From assembly GCA_945952415.1 (NCBI GenBank), contig CAMFIF010000004.1, positions 62,001 through 126,000 on the forward strand: a stretch of 64,000 nucleotides of DNA, read 5' to 3'. Below are positions 45,580 to 53,382 of this stretch, piece by piece. The first letter of the stretch is position 1. Every line of letters begins with the position of its first letter. A program made the position numbers and the translations under genes. The DNA is from an uncultured Rhizobium sp. (lineage in GTDB: Bacteria; Pseudomonadota; Alphaproteobacteria; Rhizobiales; Rhizobiaceae). The notes under the pieces were generated by a model, which saw only the letters and a program-made list of their open reading frames with translations, had not been told where the DNA came from and did not search any database.

Positions 45580-45762
45580 ATGTTCTATTTCGGTGGAATT
45601 ACATTGGGTTATCTCGATCGGCCCCAGCGGACGTCCATTTTGACGGATGCTGCAAAAACGGCAAAGTCGTGGCAGCAGGCGGAGAGCGAGACGCGGTCCG
45701 AAAAGGTGCCTGCATCCGGCGAGCTGCTCGCGCGGGCCAACTGGTTCAATCTTTTCTGGTGA
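45580..45762 (+). CDS. Small protein, unknown function
   Basis: 60 residues, starting MFYFGGITLGYLDRPQRTS and ending with LLARANWFNLFW, with a charged middle. GGGAGGTGACG lies 5 bases before the ATG, a strong ribosome site, and a good promoter lies upstream; a longer form from 45523 is possible but lacks a site. No family recognised. The aromatic ends suggest membrane or protein contact. A GC hairpin follows. Confidence 0.5.
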   Translation: MFYFGGITLGYLDRPQRTSILTDAAKTAKSWQQAESETRSEKVPASGELLARANWFNLFW

Positions 45763-45770
45763 TCCGGTTT

Positions 45771-45787
45771 CGGCGCCGCCGGCGCCG
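45771..45787 (+). terminator. GC hairpin after the 60-residue gene
   Basis: CGGCGCC - GCC - GGCGCCG, 7-bp stem with 3-base loop, 8 bases after the stop. No T-run. Confidence 0.4.
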
Positions 45788-45877
45788 GGATTTCAAGGGA
45801 AATGAATGCACGGCCTGGCTGTCAGGGACGCGAATGAGAGTGTCCGGTAACGTCAGGACGGTTCGAAGGAGACGAGC

Positions 45878-46021
45878 ATGTCGAACATCGATTTTTCCGA
45901 CAAGCATGGTTATGCCCCGGCGCGCACGGGCCGGCAGAAGCTGCAATTTGCCCTGAATGTGGCGCTGATTGCTGCGGCCTTCCTCTTTGTTGCAGCGGCC
46001 GTGGCGGGCATCTTCCCTTAA
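45878..46021 (+). CDS. Small single-helix membrane protein (47 aa)
   Basis: Too short for routine calling. The translation starts MSNIDFSDKHGYAPARTG, then a basic stretch (RQKLQF) and one hydrophobic helix ending VAGIFP, i.e. N-in orientation with the C terminus just past the membrane. GAAGGAGACGAGC precedes the ATG, one of the strongest ribosome sites in the window, and a T-tailed hairpin ends the unit 25 bases after the stop. The layout resembles small respiratory-complex subunits such as the aa3-oxidase subunit IV family, but no direct match is claimed. Confidence 0.6.
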   Translation: MSNIDFSDKHGYAPARTGRQKLQFALNVALIAAAFLFVAAAVAGIFP

Positions 46022-46045
46022 GACAATTTCAGGACCGGAGTTTCT

Positions 46046-46077
46046 AAAGGGCGTGGCTTGCGGGCCGCGCCCTTTTT
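46046..46077. terminator. Intrinsic terminator between small membrane-protein gene and convergent amidohydrolase gene
   Basis: AAAGGGCG...CGCCCTTT stem with inner GGC/GCC pairing, followed by TTTTTC on the plus strand. On the minus strand the stem is followed by TAGAAA, so it mainly serves the plus strand but can also end the ABC-amidohydrolase operon. Confidence 0.75.
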
Positions 46078-46089
46078 CATGGCCCCTTT

Positions 46090-47253
46090 TCAGCGGGGGG
46101 CGAGATAACGCTCCGCGAGTTCCACCCAGAAGGCAGCCCCGATCGGCAGAAGATCGTCGTTGAAATCATATTTCGGATGGTGAAGCTGCGGATCCTCGGG
46201 GCTCCGCTGTCCGCCGAGGAAGAAATAGGTGCCCGGACGCTCCTTCAGCATATAGGCAAAGTCCTCGCTTCCCATGGTGGGGCGGGGCATGTCGCCGACC
46301 TTGTCTGCACCGGCGAAATCCCTTGCCACCTGCCGCGCAAAATCCGTTTCGGCCGTGTGGTTGATGGTGGCGTCATAGCTGCGTTCATAGAGGACGCTCG
46401 CCGTCATGCCGAAGCTTTCGGCCTGGGCGCGGGCGATCTGGGTGATGCGCCGTTCCAGTTCATCGCGCACCTTCGGATCGAAGGAGCGGATGCCGACCAC
46501 GATATCAGCCCTTTCCGGGATGATGTTGCTGGCGGAGCCCGCATGGAAAGCGCCGACGGTGACGACCGAGGGGTCCATGGGGTGTATGTTGCGGGAGACG
46601 ATGGTCTGGAGCGCCATCACGATCGCCGCACCCGCCACGATCGGGTCTGCCGTATCCTGGGGCTCGGCGCCATGGCCGCCCTTGCCGTGAACGGTGATCC
46701 GGCATTCGTCCACCGCCGCCATGATAGGCCCGTCGCGGAATGCGAAATGGCCGAAGGGGAGGGCGGGATCATTGTGAAGCGCGAAGACGGCATCGCAGGG
46801 GAAGCGGTCGAAGAGGCCTTCCTCGACCATGATCTTCGCACCGCCGTAATTTTCTTCCGCTGGCTGGAAAATCAGGTGCACGGTGCCGTCGAACTGGCGC
46901 CGCTCCGACAGAAGACGGGCGGCGCCGAGAAGCATGGTCGTGTGCCCGTCGTGACCGCAGGCATGCATCATGCCCGGAATTTTCGAGGCATGCTCGAGAC
47001 CGGTCTCTTCCATGATCGGCAGCGCGTCGATATCGGCCCTGATCCCGATGGAGCGGTTCGATGTTCCGTTGCGCAGCGTTGCGACCAGACCGGTCTTTGC
47101 CAGGCCCCGGGTTACCTCGTAACCCATCGCCACCAGCTTCTCGGCGATGTAATCCGACGTTTTGAATTCGGAGAGGCCGATTTCCGGATATTGATGGAGA
47201 TGATGCCGGATCTCGACGAGGTCGGGCATGGCATTGGTCAGGTTCATTTTCAT
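46090..47253 (-). CDS. M20D amidohydrolase (N-acyl-amino-acid / hippurate hydrolase-like)
   Basis: 387 residues. Metal-site motifs 'IRADIDALPI' and 'MMHACGHDGHTTMLLGAA', then 'LIFQPAEENYGGAKIMVEEG' and 'ALHNDPALPFGHF', with the dimerisation domain 'CRITVHGKGGHGAEPQDTADPIVAGAAIV' and late 'PTMGSEDFAYML'. All di-zinc ligands are visible. The family cleaves acyl or aminoacyl amides of amino acids. The ATG directly follows the permease stop (TGAATG), so the gene is translationally coupled to a basic-amino-acid importer, suggesting it processes an imported acylated or conjugated arginine, lysine or histidine derivative. Confidence 0.88.
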   Translation of the reverse strand: MKMNLTNAMPDLVEIRHHLHQYPEIGLSEFKTSDYIAEKLVAMGYEVTRGLAKTGLVATLRNGTSNRSIGIRADIDALPIMEETGLEHASKIPGMMHACGHDGHTTMLLGAARLLSERRQFDGTVHLIFQPAEENYGGAKIMVEEGLFDRFPCDAVFALHNDPALPFGHFAFRDGPIMAAVDECRITVHGKGGHGAEPQDTADPIVAGAAIVMALQTIVSRNIHPMDPSVVTVGAFHAGSASNIIPERADIVVGIRSFDPKVRDELERRITQIARAQAESFGMTASVLYERSYDATINHTAETDFARQVARDFAGADKVGDMPRPTMGSEDFAYMLKERPGTYFFLGGQRSPEDPQLHHPKYDFNDDLLPIGAAFWVELAERYLAPR

Positions 47254-48072
47254 TCAGGCACCCCGCGTGGGAATCCGGTTTTCGAGCAGACGGAAGCCGT
47301 AGATCAGCAGTCCCGTCAGGCATAGATAGATGAGCGCGAGGAGAAGCAAGGGCTCATAGGTCAGATAGGTATCCTGGCGCACCCGCGAAATCACCCCATA
47401 GACATCGACGATGGTGATGGTCGCAATCAGGGGCGTCGCCTTGAGCTGCAGCACGGTCTCGCCGTTCAGCGTCGGCAGGGCACGGTGGATCGCGCGCGGA
47501 AGCCAGATGCGCCAGAAGAGCTTGAAGGGGCTCATGCCATAGGCGGCGGCTGCCTCCAGTTCGCCGCGCGGCACGCCCTTGAAGGCGCCCCGCATCACCT
47601 CGCCCTCATAGGCGGCAAAGGAGATCATCAGCGCCGTGAAGCCATAGGGCCAGGCCTGCCGCAGATAGGGCCAGAGAAAGGACTGGCGGATCTCGGGATA
47701 CTGGGCAAAGAGCGAACCGAGGCCGTAATAGAGCATCCATAATTGCAGGAGCAGCGGCGTGCCGCGAATGATGGTGCAGAAGGTGAGGGCGAGCCAGGAG
47801 AGCGGTTTCGGGCCGGTGACCTGCACCAGGCCGATCGGCACGGCCAGAAGAAAGCCGACGATTGCCGTGGCAAAGAGCATGATCAGCGTCTCGATCACGC
47901 CGTAAACCAGCTTGGTGCCATACTGCGGCAGCCAGTCCCAGCGCATGAACCAGACGATGCAGAAGACCAGCCCGGCAAAGATCGCCATCAGGAAGAGGCG
48001 ATGGGGTTCGAAAAGGCTGCGGCCACGGGGGCCTGCCGGAACGGCGGTCGGGGCGGTGAGGCTGTCACTCAT
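47254..48072 (-). CDS. Polar amino acid ABC transporter permease (HisM-like)
   Basis: 272 residues. After a basic N-terminal extension comes a HisM/GlnP-type permease with 'GVIETLIMLFATAIVGFLLAVPIGLVQ', 'IIRGTPLLLQLWMLYYG' and the EAA loop 'GVPRGELEAAAAYGMSPFKLFWRIWLPRAI'. Forms a heteromer with the HisQ-like gene one base upstream. Part of an operon: ATPase, binding protein, two permeases, amidohydrolase. Confidence 0.9.
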   Translation of the reverse strand: MSDSLTAPTAVPAGPRGRSLFEPHRLFLMAIFAGLVFCIVWFMRWDWLPQYGTKLVYGVIETLIMLFATAIVGFLLAVPIGLVQVTGPKPLSWLALTFCTIIRGTPLLLQLWMLYYGLGSLFAQYPEIRQSFLWPYLRQAWPYGFTALMISFAAYEGEVMRGAFKGVPRGELEAAAAYGMSPFKLFWRIWLPRAIHRALPTLNGETVLQLKATPLIATITIVDVYGVISRVRQDTYLTYEPLLLLALIYLCLTGLLIYGFRLLENRIPTRGA

Positions 48073-48073
48073 C

Positions 48074-48799
48074 TCATGCCGTCCTGACCAGGCCGCGCGT
48101 GGCCCGCTTTTCGATGAAACGGATCACCAGGCTGGAAACCAGGGTCCAGGCCAGATAGATCGCTCCCGCTGCGAGGAAGAACAGCATATAGGCCTTGGTG
48201 GAGCCGGCGGCCTGGCGGGTCACCAGCGTCAGTTCGCTGAAGCCGATGACAGCCAGCAGCGCCGTATCCTTGGTCGCGACCATCCAGAGATTGGCAAGGC
48301 CGGGCAACGCATAGGGCAGCATGGCCGGCAGCGTCACGCGCGTCAGCACCTTCATCGGCGACATGCCATAGGCGCGTCCGGCCTCGATCTGGCCGGCCGG
48401 CACCGCCTTGATCGCCCCGCGGAAGACCTCGGTGGCATAGGCGCCCTGCACCACACCGATCACGAAAATGCCCGCTGTCAGCGCGTTGATGTCGACCGAA
48501 CCATAGCCGGCGAGCGCCAGAAGCTGGCTCAGCGCATCGGTGCCCGCATAATAGAGCAGAAGCATGAGGACGAGTTCCGGTATGGCCCGGATCAGCGTCG
48601 TGTAGATTTCCATGAGATCCCGCAGGATCGGCCCGCCATAGAGCTTGCCGCAGGCACCGCCGATGCCAATCAGCAGGCCGAGGCCATAGCCGCCGAAAGC
48701 GAGCTTGAGTGACTGGATGAAGCCGACCAGCATGACCCCGCCCCAGCCGGGAGGTTCAAGAGCCAGCAGATCGAGATAGGATTGGGTTGCGGCAGCCAC
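48074..48799 (-). CDS. Polar amino acid ABC transporter permease (HisQ-like)
   Basis: 241 residues, with 'GFIQSLKLAFGGYGLGLLIGIGGACGKL', 'LIRAIPELVLMLLLYYAG' and EAA loop 'AVPAGQIEAGRAYGMSPMKVLTRVTLPAMLPYAL'. It pairs with the HisM-like permease. The C terminus (IRFIEKRATRGLV) is typical of HisQ/ArtQ. Confidence 0.9.
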   Translation of the reverse strand: MAAATQSYLDLLALEPPGWGGVMLVGFIQSLKLAFGGYGLGLLIGIGGACGKLYGGPILRDLMEIYTTLIRAIPELVLMLLLYYAGTDALSQLLALAGYGSVDINALTAGIFVIGVVQGAYATEVFRGAIKAVPAGQIEAGRAYGMSPMKVLTRVTLPAMLPYALPGLANLWMVATKDTALLAVIGFSELTLVTRQAAGSTKAYMLFFLAAGAIYLAWTLVSSLVIRFIEKRATRGLVRTA

Positions 48800-48864
48800 G
48801 ATGGACGATTTCCCTCAACAGGTGAACGGCGCGCGGATTTCTCTTCCGCGCGCCTCCGCTGCGA

Positions 48865-49641
48865 TTACTTGCCGTAGATGTCGAAGTCGAAATACTTCTT
48901 CGAGAAGCTGTCATAGGTGCCGTTGGCGCGGATGGCCTTGATGGCGGCGTTGATCTTGTCCTTGAGCTCGGTTTCGCCCTTGCGCAGGCCGACCCCGACG
49001 CCAAGGCCGAGGATGGCGGGATCGTCTGCAACCACGCCCTTCACCTCGCAGCAGGCGCCGGCTTCCGATTTCAGAAAGGCGTCGAGCGCGATGGAATCGG
49101 CCTGGACTGCGTCCACACGGCCGGCAGCGAGATCCTGGTCGGCCTCGTCCTGGGTCTGGTATTCCTTGATCTCGGCGGCGGTGGCGCCGAAATGGGCCTG
49201 GGCATAGGCCTGGTGGATGGTGGAGACCTGAACGCCGATGATCTTGCCCTTCAGCCCTTCGGGCGTCGCATCGAACTTCTGGTCCTTCGGACCGATCACC
49301 ACGGTGGGCGTGTTGTAGTACTTGTCGGAGAAATCGATCGTCTTCAGCCGTTCTTCGGTGATCGACATGGAGCCGATGATCAGATCGATCTTCTTGGAGG
49401 TGAGCGCCGGGATAATGCCATCCCAGGCCACGGGCGTGATCACGCAATCAAGCTTGGCTTCGGCGCAGATGGCTTTCTGGAAATCTACTTCCCAGCCCAC
49501 CCAATTGCCATTGGCATCGGGCGAGGTGAAGGGCGGGTAGGGTTCGGCAGCAAAGCCGACCTTTACCTGATCGGCCTGGGCAGCACCGGCGGCCAGGCCG
49601 AAAGCCAGGGCGGCAGCGAGAATGGAAAGCGATTTTTTCAT
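48865..49641 (-). CDS. Basic amino acid ABC substrate-binding protein (HisJ/ArgT-like)
   Basis: 258 residues. Signal peptide MKKSLSILAAALAFGLAAGAAQA, then the SBP_bac_3 fold: 'VKVGFAAEPYPPFTSPDANGNWVGWEVDFQKAICAEAKLDC', 'VAWDGIIPALTSKKIDLIIGSMSITEERLKTIDFSDKYYNTP', with the Asp/Arg ligand environment of Lys/Arg/Orn/His-binding proteins and the Cys pair at C38/C45-type positions. 27 bases after the ATPase gene. Arginine is the favoured substrate from the catabolic neighbours across the divergent region. Confidence 0.92.
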   Translation of the reverse strand: MKKSLSILAAALAFGLAAGAAQADQVKVGFAAEPYPPFTSPDANGNWVGWEVDFQKAICAEAKLDCVITPVAWDGIIPALTSKKIDLIIGSMSITEERLKTIDFSDKYYNTPTVVIGPKDQKFDATPEGLKGKIIGVQVSTIHQAYAQAHFGATAAEIKEYQTQDEADQDLAAGRVDAVQADSIALDAFLKSEAGACCEVKGVVADDPAILGLGVGVGLRKGETELKDKINAAIKAIRANGTYDSFSKKYFDFDIYGK

Positions 49642-49668
49642 GGTGTTCCCCTTTGCTTTTGTCGCTTT

Positions 49669-50442
49669 TCAGTGAATGGAACTGATGAATTTCTTCAGCC
49701 GTTCGGATTTCGGAGCGCCGAAGATTTCGTCCGGCGGTCCCTGTTCTTCGATGAGGCCGTTGTGCAGGAAGACCACGTGATTGGAGACTTCCCGCGCAAA
49801 CTTCATCTCGTGCGTGACGAGGAGCATCGTGCGCTTTTCCCGCGCGAGATCGCCGATGACGCTCAGCACCTCGCCGACGAGTTCCGGGTCGAGTGCTGAG
49901 GTCGGCTCGTCAAAGAGCATGGCGAGCGGCTGCACGGCGAGCGCCCGTGCGATGGCGGCACGCTGCTGCTGGCCGCCGGAGAGGAAGGCCGGATAGACAT
50001 CCCTCTTCTCGAAGAGGCCGACCCGTTTCAGAAGCGCCTCGGCGGTGGCAATCGCCTGGTCCTTCGGCACGCCCAGCACATGGACGGGCGCCTCTATGAC
50101 GTTCTGCAGAACGGTCATGTGCTGCCAAAGATTGAAGCTCTGGAAGACCATGGCAAGGCGCGAGCGGATGCGCTGCACCTGGCGGCGATTGGCCGGAATC
50201 AGTCCGCCATGCCCGTCGGACTTCATCTCGATGGTTTCGCCATGCACCGAAACCGTGCCCGCGGTGGGCAGTTCAAGCAGATTGATGCAGCGAAGAAAGG
50301 TGGATTTGCCCGAGCCCGATCCACCGATGATGGCGATCACATCGCCCTGCCGGGCGGTGAGTGAAATGCCTTTGAGAACTTCCAGCGATCCAAATCGCTT
50401 GTGAAGATCCGTCACCTGAATGGCCTGTTCAGGTCCGCCCAT
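49669..50442 (-). CDS. Basic amino acid ABC transporter ATPase (HisP-like)
   Basis: 257 residues. Walker A 'IGGSGSGKSTFLR', 'MVFQSFNLWQHMTVLQNV', signature 'LSGGQQQRAAIARAL', Walker B 'AMLFDEPTSALDPELVGEVL' and 'VTHEMKFAREVSNHVVFLHNG', the HisP/GlnQ hallmarks. ATG 50442 (MGGPEQAIQV) follows AAGGGATGGG; longer in-frame starts run into the control region. First gene of the operon; divergent from the dimethylargininase-like gene across 190 bases. Confidence 0.92.
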   Translation of the reverse strand: MGGPEQAIQVTDLHKRFGSLEVLKGISLTARQGDVIAIIGGSGSGKSTFLRCINLLELPTAGTVSVHGETIEMKSDGHGGLIPANRRQVQRIRSRLAMVFQSFNLWQHMTVLQNVIEAPVHVLGVPKDQAIATAEALLKRVGLFEKRDVYPAFLSGGQQQRAAIARALAVQPLAMLFDEPTSALDPELVGEVLSVIGDLAREKRTMLLVTHEMKFAREVSNHVVFLHNGLIEEQGPPDEIFGAPKSERLKKFISSIH

Positions 50443-50549
50443 ATGTGCCCATCCCTTTTGGGGCTTTGTGCCCGCTTCGTTGTTCCCCAGCCTTGTTTTT
50501 TTGCCTGCCCGACGCTGGCCCGGACGGCCTGTTGAAAGGAGTTTTGCAC

Positions 50550-50577
50550 TTGTCCGAAAATTATTCAAGCGTATAAT
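50550..50577 (+). promoter_or_regulatory. Promoter of dimethylargininase-aru operon
   Basis: TTGTCC (50550-50555), 16-base spacer, TATAAT (50572-50577). The transcript would start near 50584, about 50 bases before the ATG at 50633. An imperfect CTTG...CAAG inverted repeat spans -35 and spacer, a possible TetR site. Confidence 0.55.
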
Positions 50578-50632
50578 AGGGAGGGGCGCCATAAAGTGCT
50601 GCCCGGGGATCGAAAAGAGGGGACATTCCGAC

Positions 50633-51508
50633 ATGACGACTTATGGATCGCAGGCCATGGCCACCCAGTTGCGGCGCGTGCTGATGCGGCGTCCGGGCCC
50701 GAGCCTGGCTCAGGCCGATCCGCAGCGCTGGCATTACGGGCCGACGTTCAATGGTCCGAAAGCCATTGAACAATATAAGGAATTTGCCCGTCTGGTCGAA
50801 AAGTCCGGTGCGGAAATCCTGTGGATGGAAGATGGTGGCGACGGCATGGCGGATGCCATGTTCACCCATGACCCCTCGCTGATGACCGACCGGGGCGCGC
50901 TGATCCTCAACATGGGCAAGGCGCTGCGCAAGGGTGAGCCGGCGCTGCACGAGGCCGCCTACCGGGCAGCAGGCATCCCCATTCTCGGCAGGCTCGAGGA
51001 GCCCGGCACGGTCGAGGGCGGGGATTGCATCTGGGTCAACGACCGGCTGCTTGCCATCGGCCGGGGCGTGCGCTCCAACCAGCATGGCATCGATCAGGTC
51101 CGCGAGATCCTCGCCCCGCTCGGCATCACGGTCATGGCCTTCGACCTGCCGCTCTGGGCGGGGGAAGCGGCCTGCCTGCATCTCATGTCGGTCATGAGCC
51201 CGCTTGCGGAAGACCTGGCGCTCGTCCATGCGCCGCTGATGCCGGCGGCTTTCTATCTGATGCTCCGCGACATGGGAATCACGCTTCTGCATGCGCCGGA
51301 GGCGGAATTTGCCGCAAGTTTCGGGCTTAACCTGAATGTCCTGCCGGTCAGCCCGCGCCAGGTCATCGCCGTCGACGGGTTCCCCGGAACGCGGGCCGTG
51401 ATGGAAGCGGCGGGATGCACCGTGGAGACCTTTGCAGCGGATGCGCTTTGCATTGCGTGCGAGGGCGGACCGACCTGCCTGACCCGTCCGGTCTGGCGGG
51501 CGGCATGA
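50633..51508 (+). CDS. Dimethylargininase/arginine-deiminase-like guanidino hydrolase (DDAH family)
   Basis: 291 residues, guanidine-modifying (amidinotransferase) fold. Visible: 'MFTHDPSLMTDRGALILNMGKALRKGEP' (the FTxD active-site strand), 'PGTVEGGDCIWVNDRLLAIGRGVRSNQHGIDQV' (EGGD with catalytic His-type strand) and the C-terminal catalytic cysteine region 'EGGPTCLTRPVWRAA', comparable to GGPxCxxxP in arginine deiminase. It would turn arginine or N-methylarginine into citrulline plus ammonia or a methylamine. ATG 50633 is chosen over an upstream frame covering the promoter. Overlaps the TetR gene by 4 bases; substrate preference is inferred. Confidence 0.78.
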   Translation: MTTYGSQAMATQLRRVLMRRPGPSLAQADPQRWHYGPTFNGPKAIEQYKEFARLVEKSGAEILWMEDGGDGMADAMFTHDPSLMTDRGALILNMGKALRKGEPALHEAAYRAAGIPILGRLEEPGTVEGGDCIWVNDRLLAIGRGVRSNQHGIDQVREILAPLGITVMAFDLPLWAGEAACLHLMSVMSPLAEDLALVHAPLMPAAFYLMLRDMGITLLHAPEAEFAASFGLNLNVLPVSPRQVIAVDGFPGTRAVMEAAGCTVETFAADALCIACEGGPTCLTRPVWRAA

Positions 51509-52140
51509 ACCGCCGGACATTCCATCGGGCAGGCGAAGTGGAGCGGCGGCGCGATCTGATCGCCGCCACGCTCGACGTGATTGCCGAGCAGGGCCTGCGC
51601 GCCGCGACCGTCCGGCAGATCGCTGCCCGGGCGGGTGTGACGGGCGGCCTTATCCGGCACTATTTCGAGAGCAAGGACCAGATGGTCCAGGAGGCCTATC
51701 GCGAACTCATGCGCGAAATGCAGCTGAGCGTCGAGGCGGCGGCGGAAGCCGGCGGTCTTTCCGCCCGTGAAAGGCTGCGCAACTTCATTGCCGGCAACCT
51801 GAACGATTCCGTGACAAATGCCCGAACTTTCGCGGTCTGGGCGGCCTTCATCGGCCATGTCAACCTCGATCCCGCCTTCGGTGCCATCCACCGCGAACAT
51901 TACCTTGCCTTCCTCGAAAAGCTCGAAAGCATGCTGGCGGCCTTCCAGGAGGAGACGGGTGCGCGTGATCCCGCGGCCGTGCTCCGCACTAAGGCGATTG
52001 CCATCAACGGGCTGATTGACGGTCTGTGGCTCGAACATTCGGTGGCGCGTGCGCTGTTTGCCGAAGGCGAGGCCGCCACGATCGTGCTGCGCTCTGCCGA
52101 AACCATTCTGGGCGTGCCGGAAGGCAGCCTTTCCCGATAG
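51505..52140 (+). CDS. TetR/AcrR-family regulator (BetI-like)
   Basis: 211 residues. N-terminal HTH: 'RRRDLIAATLDVIAEQGLRAATVRQIAARAGVTGGLIRHYFESKDQMVQEAYREL', ending in the standard TetR 'GLIRHYF' recognition helix. The C-terminal ligand domain includes 'VWAAFIGHVNLDPAFGAIHREHYLAFLEKLE', similar to BetI-type proteins. Translationally coupled to the upstream hydrolase (ATGA), so it probably controls this arginine operon and may sense a substrate or intermediate. Confidence 0.87.
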   Translation: MNRRTFHRAGEVERRRDLIAATLDVIAEQGLRAATVRQIAARAGVTGGLIRHYFESKDQMVQEAYRELMREMQLSVEAAAEAGGLSARERLRNFIAGNLNDSVTNARTFAVWAAFIGHVNLDPAFGAIHREHYLAFLEKLESMLAAFQEETGARDPAAVLRTKAIAINGLIDGLWLEHSVARALFAEGEAATIVLRSAETILGVPEGSLSR

Positions 52141-52191
52141 GACCGGTTCGCCTATCAAGGCGGCCCCTCCCCACCATGAAGGAACGACCCC

Positions 52192-53382
52192 ATGCGCTAT
52201 GCTTCGATCACGGACCGCCTGTCCAATCTGGGATCCGGTAAATGGGCAGTCCATGCCGCTGCCCGCGCCATGGCTGCGGCCGGCACCGAGATCATCGAAC
52301 TCACCATCGGCGAACCGGACATGCCGCCGGACGAGGCGCTTCTGGCCGAATGCGCCCGGGCCATGCATGCTGGCCGCACCCGCTATTCCAACGGCCGGGG
52401 CGAACCTGCCGTGCTGAAGGCGCTGACCGAAAAATATCGCAAGCGCCGCGCCGATGTGACCGAAAAGAACATTCTCTGTTTCCCTGGAACCCAGACGGCG
52501 CTTTTTGCCGTCATGCTCGGCCTCGTGGAGGCGGGCGATGCGGTTCTGGTCGGCGATCCCCTTTATGCCACCTATGAGGGCGTCGTTGCTTCCACCGGCG
52601 CCCGGATCGTGCCTGTGCCGCTGCATCCGGAAAAGCGCTTTCACCTGCAGGCGGCGGATCTGGAGCGGGCGATCACGCCGGAATGCCGGGTTCTCCTTCT
52701 CAACACACCCCATAATCCGACCGGGGCGGTTCTGACGGCCGAAGAAATCGCGGTAATCGGGGCGGTGTGCCGTCGTCACGATCTCTGGATCGTCTGCGAC
52801 GAGGTCTATGAAGAGCTGATCTTCGGCGGCGAATTTGCCTCGCCCTTCAACGATCCTGATCTGGCCGAGCGCACCATCGTCGTTTCCTCCATCTCGAAAT
52901 CCCATGCCGCGCCGGGCTTCCGCAGCGGCTGGGCGGCGGGACCCGTTGAGTTTTGCGAGCGGCTGCTGCCCGTTTCCGAGACCATGCTGTTCGGCGTTCA
53001 GCCCTTCATTTCCGACATGACGGCGATGGCCGTCTCCCAGCGCTTCGATACGGCCGCGGTGATGCGCGAAAACTACCTGCGGCGGGCCCGGATCGTGGAA
53101 AGCGCGCTTGTCGGCGAACCGCTGCTGAAAACCATGATGCCCGAGGGCGGCATGTTCATTCTCGTGGATGTGGGGGCAACCGGCCTTTCGGGCGAAGCCT
53201 TCGCCTGGGCGCTTCTGACGGAGCAGCAGGTTGCGGTCATGCCCGGTTCCTCCTTTGGCGAGGAAGCCCGGGATTTCATCCGCATTTCGCTCACCGTACC
53301 GGATGAGCGGCTGGAAACCGCCGCGCGCCGCATGGCGGAGCTGGCGCGGTCCTTGCGGGCAGGGGAGGCGAAGAGGGCATGA
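52192..53382 (+). CDS. aruH: PLP-dependent class I/II aminotransferase, AruH-like (arginine:pyruvate transaminase)
   Basis: 396 residues. 'IIELTIGEPDMPPDEALL', 'YSNGRGEPAVLKALTEKY', 'LLNTPHNPTGAVLTAEEI', 'WIVCDEVYEELIFGG' (Asp, Tyr) and PLP lysine in 'SSISKSHAAPGFRSGWAAGP'. AruH removes the alpha-amino group of arginine to pyruvate, giving 5-guanidino-2-oxopentanoate. The next gene, overlapping by 4 bases, is the matching 2-ketoarginine decarboxylase, which supports this assignment over a generic aspartate aminotransferase. Family resemblance alone would not decide the substrate. Confidence 0.78.
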   Translation: MRYASITDRLSNLGSGKWAVHAAARAMAAAGTEIIELTIGEPDMPPDEALLAECARAMHAGRTRYSNGRGEPAVLKALTEKYRKRRADVTEKNILCFPGTQTALFAVMLGLVEAGDAVLVGDPLYATYEGVVASTGARIVPVPLHPEKRFHLQAADLERAITPECRVLLLNTPHNPTGAVLTAEEIAVIGAVCRRHDLWIVCDEVYEELIFGGEFASPFNDPDLAERTIVVSSISKSHAAPGFRSGWAAGPVEFCERLLPVSETMLFGVQPFISDMTAMAVSQRFDTAAVMRENYLRRARIVESALVGEPLLKTMMPEGGMFILVDVGATGLSGEAFAWALLTEQQVAVMPGSSFGEEARDFIRISLTVPDERLETAARRMAELARSLRAGEAKRA

